From Candidatus Bathyanammoxibius amoris (lineage in GTDB: Bacteria; Planctomycetota; Brocadiia; Brocadiales; Bathyanammoxibiaceae): a stretch of DNA of 64,000 nt. Numbering within the stretch: position 1 is the first letter of the stretch; each line of letters opens with the position of its first letter. The stretch lies in contig JAMXCW010000001.1 of assembly GCA_024451685.1 (NCBI GenBank), forward strand, positions 186,001 to 250,000, read 5' to 3'. The translations under genes were made by a program, and so were the position numbers. Of this stretch, positions 42,609-51,891 are shown one piece after another. Below the pieces are notes generated by a model that was given only the letters and a program-made list of their open reading frames with translations, did not search any database and had not been told where the DNA came from.

Positions 42609-43985
42609 ATGGCAGTTAAACAACAAAAGAGCGGTACCGCAGTCCAGGAGGTTGCGGAAGAAGTAAAAGAGCCCGTAAAAGAGCCAGTAAAAGAGCCAGT
42701 AAAAGAGCCAAAGAAAGGGTCGAGCAAGAAGGAAGAGCTCCATATCCGCGAGCTTCAGAAGATGACCATAAAGGCTCTCCAGGACCTGGCAAGGAAAGAG
42801 GGAGTAAAAGAGTTCCACGGTCTTAAGAAACAGGACCTTATCTTCAGGATACTCAAGGACCGTGTGACCAAGGACGGTCTCATGTACGGTGAAGGTGTGG
42901 TAGAAGTGTTGCAGGAGGGGTTTGGCTTCTTGCGCTCCCCCGACTACAACTACCTGCCATGTCCGGATGACATCTACATATCGCCTTCTCAGATACGCCG
43001 GTTCGGTATAAGGACGGGGGCTGTAGTATCCGGACAGATACGCCCGCCGAAGGAGAACGAGAGATATTTCGCGCTTCTGAAGGTGGAGGCGATAAACTTC
43101 GAAGATCCCGAACTGATGAGCGAAAGGGTGATTTTTGATGACCTGACACCTCTACACCCCGACGAGCGAATGATTCTCGAAAGCGATCCTAAAGACCTCA
43201 ACACAAGGGTGATTGACCTGATTACCCCGATTGGGAGGGGCCAGAGGGGACTGATTGTATCGCCCCCGCGCGCGGGTAAGACCGTGTTGCTGCAGAAGAT
43301 AGCCAATTCGATAAGCAAAAACCACCCGGAGATCGTACTCATCATCCTCCTGATAGATGAGAGGCCGGAAGAGGTTACCGAGATGGAACGGGCCACCAAG
43401 GCAGAGGTAATAAGTTCCACGTTTGACGAACCCTCCAGCCGGCACGTGCAGGTTGCAGAGATGGTCATAGAGAAGGCAAAGAGGATGGTGGAATGCGGTA
43501 AGGACGTCCTGATACTGCTTGACTCTATCACCCGGCTTGGAAGGGCCTATAACACGGAGATCCCGCACAGCGGTAAGATCCTCTCCGGCGGTATAGACGC
43601 CAACGCCCTGCAGAAGCCGAAGAGGTTCTTCGGAGCCGCCAGGAACATCGAGGAGGGCGGAAGCCTTACCATAGTCGCCACTGCCTTGATAGATACCGGA
43701 AGCCGCATGGATGACGTCATATATGAAGAGTTCAAGGGGACGGGCAACATGGAACTCCATCTGGACAGAAAGCTGGCCGACCGCAGGTTGTTCCCCTCAA
43801 TAGACATCACCCGCTCCGGTACCCGTAAGGAAGAACTGCTTCTCGACCCGGAGGAGCTCAGGAGGATATGGCTGTTAAGGAAGTACCTGAACGAGACGAA
43901 TCCGGTACAGGCCATAGAACTGCTGAGGGAAAGACTCTCAAAGACGAAGTCGAATGCGGAGTTTCTGATGAGTCTGAAGGTCTAG
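42609..43985 (+). CDS. rho: Transcription termination factor Rho
   Basis: A 458-residue hexameric RNA helicase. A short N-terminal extension contains four copies of E-P-V-K/E-P-K (42667-42712 has near-identical GTAAAAGAGCCA units). Next come the N-terminal helix bundle ('[15 protein letters not shown]'), the RNA-binding OB fold ('[30 protein letters not shown]') and the ATPase with '[12 protein letters not shown]' and '[16 protein letters not shown]'. The Q-loop/R-loop '[27 protein letters not shown]' is intact. It ends untranslated transcripts. GGAGG precedes the ATG. Its 3' end faces mnmG. Confidence 0.97.
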   Translation: MAVKQQKSGTAVQEVAEEVKEPVKEPVKEPVKEPKKGSSKKEELHIRELQKMTIKALQDLARKEGVKEFHGLKKQDLIFRILKDRVTKDGLMYGEGVVEVLQEGFGFLRSPDYNYLPCPDDIYISPSQIRRFGIRTGAVVSGQIRPPKENERYFALLKVEAINFEDPELMSERVIFDDLTPLHPDERMILESDPKDLNTRVIDLITPIGRGQRGLIVSPPRAGKTVLLQKIANSISKNHPEIVLIILLIDERPEEVTEMERATKAEVISSTFDEPSSRHVQVAEMVIEKAKRMVECGKDVLILLDSITRLGRAYNTEIPHSGKILSGGIDANALQKPKRFFGAARNIEEGGSLTIVATALIDTGSRMDDVIYEEFKGTGNMELHLDRKLADRRLFPSIDITRSGTRKEELLLDPEELRRIWLLRKYLNETNPVQAIELLRERLSKTKSNAEFLMSLKV

Positions 43986-44007
43986 GGGCTTATCTGCCGC
44001 CCCGGTT

Positions 44008-45846
44008 TCAGGCGGGGGGAGATTCGCTCCTGCGGGACTTGCCGCTCAGGTAGACGAGGAGAATGGAGATGTCGGCGGGGGATATACCTGAGATGCGGGA
44101 CGCCTGACCGATTGAAGCGGGTCTAATCTGATGGAGCTTCTGACGGGCCTCATTTGCCAACTCTGGAATCTCACGATAATCAAGCCACGGGGGAAGGTGA
44201 AGCGCTTCCATTTTCTTGAATTTCTCGACCTGGGCTAACTGCCGCTGGATGTAACCGTCGTATTTTACCTCTATCTCAACCTGCTCTTTTACGTCCTGCG
44301 GGAGATTTCGCTCCCTCAGCTCCCGGTATACGTCAAGTTCTAATAGATGGTTGAGGTCGTTTTCCGGTCTCCTGAGAATCTTTTCCAGCGATTCCCCTTT
44401 GTACAGGTTTTCCCTCAGATGTTTTCTTGTCCGGTTGATGAGGGATTCCTTTTCCTGGATCTTATTCCACTGCGAACGGTCTATAAGCCCGAACCGGTGA
44501 CCATATTTCATAAGCCTCCTGTCAGCATTGTCCTGCCTCAGTATAAGCCTGTACTCCGCCCGTGACGTAAACATCCGGTAGGGTTCAAGGGTCCCCTTTG
44601 TTACAAGGTCGTCTATGAGCACGCCGATATAGGCCTCTGAGCGGTCCAGCACAAACGGTGGTCTTCCCCGTAGCTTTAGCGCAGCGTTTATCCCTGCCAT
44701 TATCCCCTGCGCCGCCGCCTCCTCATACCCGGAGGTGCCGTTTATCTGGCCCGCGAGGAACAGGCCCCCCACCGGCTTTGTCTCCAGATTAGCATTTATC
44801 TGGGCAGGAGGCACGAAATCGTACTCTACCGCGTACCCGTAGCGGGCAATCCTTGCCCCCTTCAGCCCCCTTATGGAATGTATGAACTCCTCCTGCACGT
44901 CGCGGGGCAGGCTTGTGGATATACCGTTACAGTATATCTCGCTGCTTTCAAGCCCCTCCGGCTCGAGGAATATCTGATGCGCGTCCTTATCGGCGAAGCG
45001 GACCACCTTGTCCTCAATTGATGGACAGTAGCGTGGCCCCGTGGCCTTTATCTGGCCCGTGTACATGGGAGAACGGTCCAGGTTCTCCCTTATAATCCGA
45101 TGTGTTTCGGGGTTTGTGCAGGTAATGTAGCAGGGTAATTGGGGACGTTTTATCTCAGCGGTGGAAAAGGAGAATGGCATTGGCCGCGCATCGCCGTATT
45201 GTGGGATTAATTCCTCAAACGGTATGGTTCCGGCCTCAAGTCTGGGAGGTGTACCCGTCTTGAGCCGTCCCAGCTCAAACCCGGCGGCCCTGAGTGAGCC
45301 GGAAAGCTTCTCGGCAGAGGGCTCTCCCGCCCTGCCGCCGGCCTCGATAGATTCACCCGTATGGATAAGCCCCCTCAGGAAGGTGCCCGCCGTGATGATA
45401 ACCGCACCGGCCCTGTATGCAATACCAGACCCCCCTGTCACCCCCGTAATCCTGTCTTTGCTTATCAACAGGGATTCCACCGTGTCCCGGTGTATAGATA
45501 TATTCTCCTCCGCCTCCAGCCTCCTTCTCATCTCCTCTTTGTAGAGATACTTGTCGGCCTGTGCGCGTGGAGAACGGACGGCGGGTCCTTTCTTGGTGTT
45601 CAGCATGCGGAACTGGATGCCTGTGGCGTCAATGACCTTTGCCATCTCCCCACCGAGCGCGTCTATCTCACGGACGAGCTGTCCCTTGGCAAGACCCCCG
45701 ATAGCCGGGTTACAGGGCATCTGGGCGATGGTGTCCGGGTCGATGGTAATAAGGGCGGTGCCGAACCCCATGCGGGCCGCGGCTAGTGCCGCCTCACACC
45801 CCGCATGCCCGCCACCCACCACGATTATGTCGAAGTTGTTAAGCAT
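44008..45846 (-). CDS. mnmG: tRNA uridine-34 modification enzyme MnmG (GidA)
   Basis: A 612-residue FAD protein, partner of MnmE (12386-13834). The N-terminal FAD motif is 'DIIVVGGGHAGCEAALAAARMG', followed by 'CNPAIGGLAKGQLVREIDALGG' and 'LKTGTPPRL'. 'GLFLAGQINGTSGYEEAAAQG' and the C-terminal 'ASRISGISPADISILLVYL' domain that binds MnmE are present. Two cysteines of the conserved region (in 'MPCNPAIG' and 'YCPSIEDK') are kept. The function is 5-carboxymethylaminomethyl modification of tRNA wobble uridines. It faces rho with a 22-bp gap. Confidence 0.96.
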   Translation of the reverse strand: MLNNFDIIVVGGGHAGCEAALAAARMGFGTALITIDPDTIAQMPCNPAIGGLAKGQLVREIDALGGEMAKVIDATGIQFRMLNTKKGPAVRSPRAQADKYLYKEEMRRRLEAEENISIHRDTVESLLISKDRITGVTGGSGIAYRAGAVIITAGTFLRGLIHTGESIEAGGRAGEPSAEKLSGSLRAAGFELGRLKTGTPPRLEAGTIPFEELIPQYGDARPMPFSFSTAEIKRPQLPCYITCTNPETHRIIRENLDRSPMYTGQIKATGPRYCPSIEDKVVRFADKDAHQIFLEPEGLESSEIYCNGISTSLPRDVQEEFIHSIRGLKGARIARYGYAVEYDFVPPAQINANLETKPVGGLFLAGQINGTSGYEEAAAQGIMAGINAALKLRGRPPFVLDRSEAYIGVLIDDLVTKGTLEPYRMFTSRAEYRLILRQDNADRRLMKYGHRFGLIDRSQWNKIQEKESLINRTRKHLRENLYKGESLEKILRRPENDLNHLLELDVYRELRERNLPQDVKEQVEIEVKYDGYIQRQLAQVEKFKKMEALHLPPWLDYREIPELANEARQKLHQIRPASIGQASRISGISPADISILLVYLSGKSRRSESPPA

Positions 45847-45924
45847 ACTAAAAGTCTAACGCAAAATACAAGAATATCAAGCTGGGCAAAATCTTTTATG
45901 GAAGGTCAAAATCCTAGCCTGGCC

Positions 45925-45961
45925 TCTGGCGTGACTTCGTTCAAAGAACTCAGAATGACAC
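45925..45961. repeat. Short remnant of the TCATTCTGAG-type repeat
   Basis: The gap between mnmG and acyP has GTGACTTCGTTCAAAGAACTC followed by AGAATGACA, the reverse form of the repeat seen at 13870-13949. It is degenerate and has no coding potential. Confidence 0.35.
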
Positions 45962-46049
45962 ATAACATTAGATTAATTCCTGCAGGTAAGTGTCGATATA
46001 ATACTGGCAAGTTGCTGTTTGTGGGTAAGGTGGTTTAACAGGTCGGGGT

Positions 46050-46343
46050 CTAGTAGAACTTGACGGAGAAGGTTCCGGTTTCGCCGCGGGGTTCTTCCCA
46101 CTCGGTGTCGACGCTTCTCACGACGGCGCCGGGCGGCCCTTTGTGGCACCACCTTATCATCTCTTCAACGTCGGCGCGGCGGCCTTCGAGGACGGCCTCA
46201 ACACGGCCGTCCCGGCAATTTCTTACCCAGCCTGCCAGTCCCAGGGCCGAGGCCATCTCGTGTGTGGTTGCCCTGAAGAACACGCCTTGGACTGTGCCTT
46301 CGACAAAGACGTGGGCCCTGACCCGTTGCTCTTCTTTTGACAT
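46050..46343 (-). CDS. acyP: Acylphosphatase
   Basis: A 97-residue acylphosphatase that hydrolyses acyl phosphates. The catalytic Arg24 lies in 'VEGTVQGVFFRATTHEMA' and the catalytic Asn42 in 'LAGWVRNCRDGRVEAVLEG'. The closing 'GTFSVKFY' is typical. It lies 10 bp after ccsA on the same strand, so it is probably the last gene of the resB-ccsA transcript. Confidence 0.94.
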   Translation of the reverse strand: MSKEEQRVRAHVFVEGTVQGVFFRATTHEMASALGLAGWVRNCRDGRVEAVLEGRRADVEEMIRWCHKGPPGAVVRSVDTEWEEPRGETGTFSVKFY

Positions 46344-46353
46344 CTACGGAAGG

Positions 46354-47193
46354 TTACTGGTTCTGGTAAACGTGTGCGCTATCTGCGGCTGAAGGGAGAT
46401 ACGACAGGCCCAGATAGGTAAAGATTACCGCGGAAAAGGCTATCACCAGACATATGCTCTGGATTACGGGCCTTCTCTCCTTGGAGATCATCTGTATCCG
46501 CGGCAGTACCAGCGGCGAGTGCAGATAGACCAGGTATATCAGCCAGGTAATCAGCGACCATGTCTCTTTCGGGTCCCATGACCAGTACGTGCCCCATGCC
46601 TTGTTGGCCCATACCGCGCCGGTGACCATTCCCAGGGTCAGGAACGGGAAACCGAAGGCGACGATCTTGTATGAGAGCGTCCCGAAGTCTATACCCGATG
46701 CCGCGGCTATAAGGGTTCCACTGGGTCTCGTCCGTCCCACAAGATAGAGAATGGCGGTGAGGAACGATATACCCAGGGCGGCATAACCGATAAAGTAGGT
46801 GATGACGTGCACGGTAAGCCAATTGCTCTGCAAGGCGGGCATAAGAGGCCTTATGGTCTCGTCGGAAGTAGACGCATACAGCAACAGGAGCATTATCATC
46901 ACCGTGGCCAGCGCGCCCACTATCCTCAGGCTGTACATATACTCGAGGATTAGATACACAAAACCGACCGACCAGGCGTAAAAGATAAGCGACTCGTAGA
47001 GATTAGAAAAAGGCGCATGGCCTGCTTCCGTCCACCTGTTCGTCACTAGCACGGTGTTCAAGGCAAAGCCGACAACGAATATTACAAGCGACCCCTTGCG
47101 GAGCATTTCCGGCTTCCATATCTCTTTCATTACATAGGCGATGGATGCCAGTATAAAGGCCACAAGGGTTACGTTAATGGTTACGAATCCCAT
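46354..47193 (-). CDS. ccsA: Cytochrome c maturation protein CcsA (System II)
   Basis: A 279-residue protein with about eight membrane segments. The haem-handling WWD motif is seen as 'WGTYWSWDPKETWSLITW', flanked by conserved His in 'WLTVHVITYFIGYAALGIS' and 'YLVYLHSPL'. CcsA works with ResB to carry haem across the membrane and attach it to apocytochromes c. It starts one base after the resB stop, so the pair is translated together. This points to System II cytochrome c biogenesis and an active c-type cytochrome set. Confidence 0.92.
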   Translation of the reverse strand: MGFVTINVTLVAFILASIAYVMKEIWKPEMLRKGSLVIFVVGFALNTVLVTNRWTEAGHAPFSNLYESLIFYAWSVGFVYLILEYMYSLRIVGALATVMIMLLLLYASTSDETIRPLMPALQSNWLTVHVITYFIGYAALGISFLTAILYLVGRTRPSGTLIAAASGIDFGTLSYKIVAFGFPFLTLGMVTGAVWANKAWGTYWSWDPKETWSLITWLIYLVYLHSPLVLPRIQMISKERRPVIQSICLVIAFSAVIFTYLGLSYLPSAADSAHVYQNQ

Positions 47194-47194
47194 C

Positions 47195-48988
47195 TTATTT
47201 CTCCTCCTTCGCCTTCATCGCCTGTATTCTTCGCCTGACAAGCGGTTTCAGGTAAAATATAAATATAATGCCAAAACACAGTGTTGTAAAGCCTGTATAA
47301 ACTAAAAAGATCCCGGGGTCGCGAGCCACCTGGAGACCGGAGAGTTTTGGGTTCTCCGGGTCATAGCTTGACTGGAAGAATGAGTAGCCGCCGTACTTGA
47401 GGGGGTTGTTGACCTCGATGGTTTTTTCCACCACAACCTCGCCGGCCTCAATCACCCTGAGCGTGCTTTTCCAGTCCTTGATATTCTCTCCTAATTGCTC
47501 GTAAAGTAAAAAGAAATTCCCGTCCATGTATGGGGTGGGCTCTGCCGCATCGGCGAAGACCCAGTTGTTAAGCTTGCCCGCGGGCCCTGATATCTCAACG
47601 CGGATGGCGGGTTTCTTGAGTTCGTCAGATTGCTTCACCACAGACTGTTTAATCCCGAAATGTGGGTAAAACTTTGCTATCCTGAGCTGCTGGCCCGTGT
47701 CGGCTATGTCGTACTTCCCTTCCATTTCCCAGCTTACGGTCTCTATCACCTTATCGTCCCTGATAAACGTTAGAAGCCTTTTGTCGTCGGGGCCTTGAAG
47801 TATCCTTATTCGCTGGGTGACGAAGGAAAAGTCTGAAGGCACACTGCAGGTGAGCTTAAGGCCCTTGTTCTTGGCGGGGTGCATCTTGTCCCAATCCGGG
47901 AAGTTTGCAAAGACCCAGCGGGACTCTGTGGCCGCGGGCCCCTGGAGTTCTATATGGATGGCGGGGTTGGTAGGCTGCTGTTCGTTAATGGGCAGGAATT
48001 TTCTGGTGAAATCAAGCACGAACTCCAGAAACTTAATCTTATAGTTCCCGATGTCGAAACTCTCACCTACCACGATGGGGACGGTTTTGGAGGTTGTCTT
48101 ATCTTCCAGCGTTACAGTCAGGGTGGGTTTTCTTGACGGCCCTGTCTGTGTAGAAGCGCGCTGAAAGGCCTCCGGAGAATCTATCCACAGGTACTCCAGC
48201 TTTAAATTTCTTTTATTGTCAACGTACGAGTTCCGGTCCTTCGCTACCAGCCATCCCTCCACCGTTACTTCCTTTGAACCGTAAAGCTGGACAAAGATGG
48301 CGGGGTTTTTCAGCTCCTCGGAATTATTTATGGCCTCCTCCACCAGTGCCGCGTCGGGGTAGTACTCCTGTATCGTAACGGTGTACGGGGACTTCGGCAC
48401 GTGCTGGGGCACTCCCACGTCGATGGGTAGCACCTTCTCACGGTGCTGGTCTTTGACGTAGGCAATGAGCTCCACCTTTGGAGGGTGTTTCTCTGTTACG
48501 AATTTGACCAGTTCAAGCTCAAAGGGAAGAGGGGAAGTGGTGCCGTCAAACTGCTGAAACTGGTGCACCTTCTCGCCCTCGGCTATCCAGAGTGCGCCCT
48601 TATGGCCAAACTTCAGGCCGATGACGCTGCCTGTCAGGATGAGTATTATACTGATGTGGGTAAGCAGGAAGCCCAGTTGCAGTATGTCGCCGCGCCAGCG
48701 GTCTATGGTGCAGCAGACAAGGTTGACGCAGAGGAGTAAAATCAGCAGGATGAACCAGTAGGACTGGAATACGTTGTTAAACTGGACAAGCTGCAGTATA
48801 GATGCCAGGCTCTCCCCGTAGTGTGTGACGTATTCCTGGGGAAGCTTGCCCTGGACTATGAACGTACCCAGTACGCAGGCTAAGGCCATAATTAATATCA
48901 GCGCTACAGCCAGCTTCACAGAGGTAAACAGGTTCCACAGGGGGCTGCCGCTACCTGAGGCCCCGGTATTTTTTACAACCTTAGCCAT
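47195..48988 (-). CDS. resB: Cytochrome c maturation protein ResB (System II)
   Basis: A 597-residue ResB/Ccs1 protein. Near the N-terminus come 'LFTSVKLAVALILIMALACVLGTFI' and 'FQSYWFILLILLLCVNLVCCTIDRW', then a third membrane segment ('ISIILILTGSVIGLKFG'), a large periplasmic domain of roughly 400 residues and a final membrane segment ('VYTGFTTLCFGIIFIFYLKP'). The 'GGYSFFQSSYDPE' block before the last segment is typical of ResB. It partners CcsA in haem attachment. The periplasmic part contains several similar beta-rich segments with 'AIRVEI/AIHIEL...' patterns, suggesting internal duplication. Confidence 0.9.
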   Translation of the reverse strand: MAKVVKNTGASGSGSPLWNLFTSVKLAVALILIMALACVLGTFIVQGKLPQEYVTHYGESLASILQLVQFNNVFQSYWFILLILLLCVNLVCCTIDRWRGDILQLGFLLTHISIILILTGSVIGLKFGHKGALWIAEGEKVHQFQQFDGTTSPLPFELELVKFVTEKHPPKVELIAYVKDQHREKVLPIDVGVPQHVPKSPYTVTIQEYYPDAALVEEAINNSEELKNPAIFVQLYGSKEVTVEGWLVAKDRNSYVDNKRNLKLEYLWIDSPEAFQRASTQTGPSRKPTLTVTLEDKTTSKTVPIVVGESFDIGNYKIKFLEFVLDFTRKFLPINEQQPTNPAIHIELQGPAATESRWVFANFPDWDKMHPAKNKGLKLTCSVPSDFSFVTQRIRILQGPDDKRLLTFIRDDKVIETVSWEMEGKYDIADTGQQLRIAKFYPHFGIKQSVVKQSDELKKPAIRVEISGPAGKLNNWVFADAAEPTPYMDGNFFLLYEQLGENIKDWKSTLRVIEAGEVVVEKTIEVNNPLKYGGYSFFQSSYDPENPKLSGLQVARDPGIFLVYTGFTTLCFGIIFIFYLKPLVRRRIQAMKAKEEK

Positions 48989-49066
48989 AACATCTATTTT
49001 CCAAAGCCCTTGAAGCGAACCGGGTGGTGCCCCGCCATGTGGTTACTATACTTCTTTACACCACAT

Positions 49067-49723
49067 TTACGACCCTTCAGCTTCGGTGAGCATAAATTCA
49101 ACCCTTCTGTTCTTTTTCTTGCCTTCGTTTGTGTTGTCGTTTGAGATCGGTCGATTAGGACCGTAGCCGATTACGTATACGCGGCCCGGGTCCACTCCCT
49201 GCTGTTCGGTGAGATACTGGAAGACGCTGAGCGCCCTTCCGGCGGCGAGATGGTGGTTCGATTTCCACATGTACTTGGTCTTTACTATCGGGTCTGAGTC
49301 GGTATTGCCGGCTATCCTGAGGTTCTCATTGGGTCGTGATTTCAGGTGCTCCGCGAGCTTCTTTAGAGCATCCTCCCCTCCGGGTTTGATGTCTGCCAGC
49401 CCTGAGTCAAATAGTATTATTTCAGGAAGTTGGATTACCGGCCCCTCCGGCGTCTGCCTTACGGTGGCGCCGCCGCCAATCGCCTTGGCAAGGTTGTTAA
49501 GCTCGGCCATCAGCCTTGACTTCTCTTCAGACTCCCTAGAGATCCTTTCCTTGGAGCCGGCCAGATCGCCTTTCAGGAGGTCTATTTCGTCGGCCTGGTC
49601 TCTGATGGTTATGGCCTGACGACGGTTAAGGCCTCTCAGTTCTTCTGTCTCTGCACATCCCAGGGCCATGCCCGTAAACACAGTGGCCAGGAACAGCTTT
49701 AGGTATAGCGAAGTTCTATTCAT
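49067..49723 (-). CDS. OmpA/MotB-domain lipoprotein
   Basis: A 218-residue outer-membrane lipoprotein. The signal ends in a lipobox ('FTGMALGC'). A coiled-coil stretch ('DQADEIDLLKGDLAGSKERISRESEEKSRLMAELNNLAKAIG') follows, and the C-terminal half is an OmpA-like peptidoglycan-binding domain ('IILFDSGLADIKPGGEDALKKLAEHLKS', 'VIGYGPNRPISNDNTNEGKKKNRRVEFML'). It likely ties the outer membrane to the cell wall. The start is the ATG giving MNRTSLYLK, as GGAG lies upstream; a longer frame to 49768 lacks support. Confidence 0.85.
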   Translation of the reverse strand: MNRTSLYLKLFLATVFTGMALGCAETEELRGLNRRQAITIRDQADEIDLLKGDLAGSKERISRESEEKSRLMAELNNLAKAIGGGATVRQTPEGPVIQLPEIILFDSGLADIKPGGEDALKKLAEHLKSRPNENLRIAGNTDSDPIVKTKYMWKSNHHLAAGRALSVFQYLTEQQGVDPGRVYVIGYGPNRPISNDNTNEGKKKNRRVEFMLTEAEGS

Positions 49724-50059
49724 TTCTTTTTTTCTCCGCAGTCTTTGGTATTTCCAGTAGCCCCTCACCAGAAATATTTAGGAACCAAAATTTTTATTAT
49801 AATATCTTCCTCAACGAAAGACGATGGAGAGGAAGAGAACTTTCAGCCTATCGGCAGACGGCAGGGGTTTTTGGGCTGAAAAACCCTCTCCGGGAGTACA
49901 GGCGACACAACCCTTATTGTTACGACAAAAGGACTTAACGTATATTGCAGATTTTGCAGACTGTTCATCGCTCCCAGAGACATAGGCTAAACTATGAATA
50001 TATCACCCCGAAAAAATCTTTTCAAGGGTCTTTTGCGTTTTTATTTATTACCCGTGTTG
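49724..50059. other. Intergenic region between the OmpA-like gene and hisI
   Basis: No gene is seen here. An 8-bp inverted repeat GGGTTTTT (49865-49872) and AAAAACCC (49879-49886) forms a small hairpin that could end transcription or be a binding site. A TATAAT-like stretch lies near 49800. Confidence 0.35.
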
Positions 50060-50443
50060 TTACTTGTAGACAGACTTGGGGTCAAACACCAGGGGCTCCC
50101 GGACCTCAAGCTCCCCGGTCCCGGGATTATACCCGCGGTAGTAACAGGACCGGTATCCGGCGTGACATGCGGCCACCTTCTGGTCTACCTTGAACTGGAT
50201 GGAATTGCCCTCGCAATCGATAGATACGTCCTTTACCGACTGGGTATGGCCCGAGCTCTCGCCCTTTATCATCAGGCGGTTCTGTGAGCGCCTGAAGACG
50301 TGGACGAGTCCTGTCTCCAGGGTCTTTGCTACGGCGTCCTGGTTCAGGTAACAGAGCGTGAGCACCCGGCCGTCCGCATCGTCTACTATGATGGCCGGGA
50401 TAAGACCCTTCTCGTTAAACTTTATGTTTTCTATGAGTGACAT
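50060..50443 (-). CDS. hisI: Phosphoribosyl-AMP cyclohydrolase
   Basis: A 127-residue histidine-biosynthesis enzyme that opens the adenine ring of phosphoribosyl-AMP. The motifs 'IPAIIVDDADGRVLTLCYLNQDAVAKTLETG', 'FRRSQNRLMIKGESSGHTQSV' and the zinc-binding 'DCEGNSIQFKVDQKVAACHAGYRSCYYR' with its cysteines are intact. It lacks the HisE domain, so a separate hisE is expected elsewhere. It is not beside other his genes. Confidence 0.95.
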   Translation of the reverse strand: MSLIENIKFNEKGLIPAIIVDDADGRVLTLCYLNQDAVAKTLETGLVHVFRRSQNRLMIKGESSGHTQSVKDVSIDCEGNSIQFKVDQKVAACHAGYRSCYYRGYNPGTGELEVREPLVFDPKSVYK

Positions 50444-50494
50444 TTTCTGCTTCCTTCAGTCGTTAGAATGAACGTTCAAAGTATCGTGCAAGTG

Positions 50495-51232
50495 CTACGT
50501 TGCAATGTCCACTGCGAAGATGGTGGCGATTAGTCTTCCTATAGAGTATGTGATAGCCACGGCGCCCAGCCCGAACCCCACCACTTCAACGGCGCTCCAT
50601 ACCCACCAGATTCGTGCCCAGCGGCTCTTCATGGCGCCCACAAAGAACAGGAACATCATGGAGAGGAGTATGGAGGCGATGAAGGCCTTTTCCGCGGGGA
50701 GGAAAAAATAGGGTGCGAGCGGCGGGATTGCGCCAAGTACGTATGAGAGACCCGTGACGGCACCGGATTTTACCGGATGTGTGTAACCCTCGCGGATGAG
50801 GCCCAGTTCCTGGGCCATCATGGTGTCAAGCCAGACCTTCTTGTCCGAGGTTATATGGTCGGCCACCATCTTTAGCTCGTCTCCTTCAAAACCCTTCTTC
50901 TTATATATTGCCTCTATTTCCGCCCGCTCCTCCCCGGGTTTGGCCTCTATCTCTTTCTTCTCAATCTCTTCTTCCCTGTCATAAAATTCTTTAAACGATT
51001 TCTGCGAGACGTACGCCCCTATGCCCATTGAGATCGAGCCCGCGATGACCTGCGCCGTCCCCGTTATGACAATTATATTGCCTGCGGCCGTGGCGCCGAA
51101 TACGCCCGTGGCGAAACCGAGTGTCTCTATCAGGCCGTCGTTTATCCCAAAGATTACCTCGCGTATGAACTTCCCCTCGGGGCTGTGCCAGTGTTCCCGC
51201 GGTTGATTTAAAATGTCAGTTGAAGATAACAT
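50495..51232 (-). CDS. VIT1/CCC1-family iron or manganese transporter
   Basis: A 245-residue protein of the vacuolar iron transporter family. 'GKFIREVIFGINDGLIETLGFATGVFGA' in the first membrane segment and 'ISMGIGAYVSQKSFKEFYDREEEIEKKEI' are the family hallmarks. A cytoplasmic charged loop with Glu residues (metal-binding domain) follows, and three more membrane segments end the protein. It probably moves Fe2+ or Mn2+ out of the cytoplasm; the substrate is inferred. It lies 20 bp after thiE in a same-strand run pyrE-purB-thiE-vit-hisI. Confidence 0.85.
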   Translation of the reverse strand: MLSSTDILNQPREHWHSPEGKFIREVIFGINDGLIETLGFATGVFGATAAGNIIVITGTAQVIAGSISMGIGAYVSQKSFKEFYDREEEIEKKEIEAKPGEERAEIEAIYKKKGFEGDELKMVADHITSDKKVWLDTMMAQELGLIREGYTHPVKSGAVTGLSYVLGAIPPLAPYFFLPAEKAFIASILLSMMFLFFVGAMKSRWARIWWVWSAVEVVGFGLGAVAITYSIGRLIATIFAVDIAT

Positions 51233-51251
51233 TTATGTGCCTGGTGAATCT

Positions 51252-51884
51252 CTAGGTGATTTGCCCGCATAGGTCTAATTTCCGGCGAAGCCGTTCACTG
51301 GCAGCCCTGGGGTCGTCGGAGGCCATTATGGCCGAGACGACCGCTACCCCGTCGGCCTTATTGCCGAGGACGTCGTCCACGTTGTCCTCGTTTATACCGC
51401 CCAGTGCGATGACCGGTATTTTGAGGCATACTTTCATCGTTGCGACCGCCGCCGGGCCGATGGGCCTGCCTTTGCCCGGGCTCTGGTAGATGGGGCTGAT
51501 GGTTATGTAATTGACGCCGTTTTCCTCCGCGCCCACCGCCTCCTGCATGTTATGGGCGGAGAAACCGATGAGTCTGTCGCGGCCAAGCAGCCGCCGCGCG
51601 TCCATAATGGGCATGGAATTTTTCCCCATGTGGACGCCGTCGGCACCGACGGCCAGAGCAATGTCAACGCGGTCGTTTATGATGAGGTTGGCGCCGTAAT
51701 CGTTTGTCATGTTCCTCAGCTCGGATGCCAGAAAATACATGTTCCTGCTGTCGAGGTCTTTTTCCCTGAGCTGTACGGTGGTCACGCCTCCTTCCAGCGC
51801 CCTGTGTACGACCTGCATTGGAGGGAGGCTTGAGACGCTCCTGTCCGTGATGAGGGTTAGTCTGAGTTTTTCCAGCGCGGGCAT
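51252..51884 (-). CDS. thiE: Thiamine-phosphate synthase
   Basis: A 210-residue TIM-barrel enzyme joining the thiazole and pyrimidine parts of thiamine. 'LRLTLITDRSVSS', 'GGVTTVQLREKDLDSRNMYFLASELR', 'LIINDRVDIALAVGADGVHMGKNSMP', 'GFSAHNMQEAVGAEENGVNYITISPIYQSPGKG' and 'IPVIALGGINEDNVDDVLGNKADGVAVVSAIMA' match ThiE. The GVHMG-K variant differs from the common GVHLGQ-D. It lies 7 bp after purB. Confidence 0.93.
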   Translation of the reverse strand: MPALEKLRLTLITDRSVSSLPPMQVVHRALEGGVTTVQLREKDLDSRNMYFLASELRNMTNDYGANLIINDRVDIALAVGADGVHMGKNSMPIMDARRLLGRDRLIGFSAHNMQEAVGAEENGVNYITISPIYQSPGKGRPIGPAAVATMKVCLKIPVIALGGINEDNVDDVLGNKADGVAVVSAIMASDDPRAASERLRRKLDLCGQIT

Positions 51885-51891
51885 ATCTTTT

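Noticed and set aside
49865-49886. Terminator for the hisI transcript at the GGGTTTTT/AAAAACCC hairpin
   Set aside because: The stem is short and AT-rich at its centre and no T-run follows on either strand, so it is noted only as an inverted repeat.
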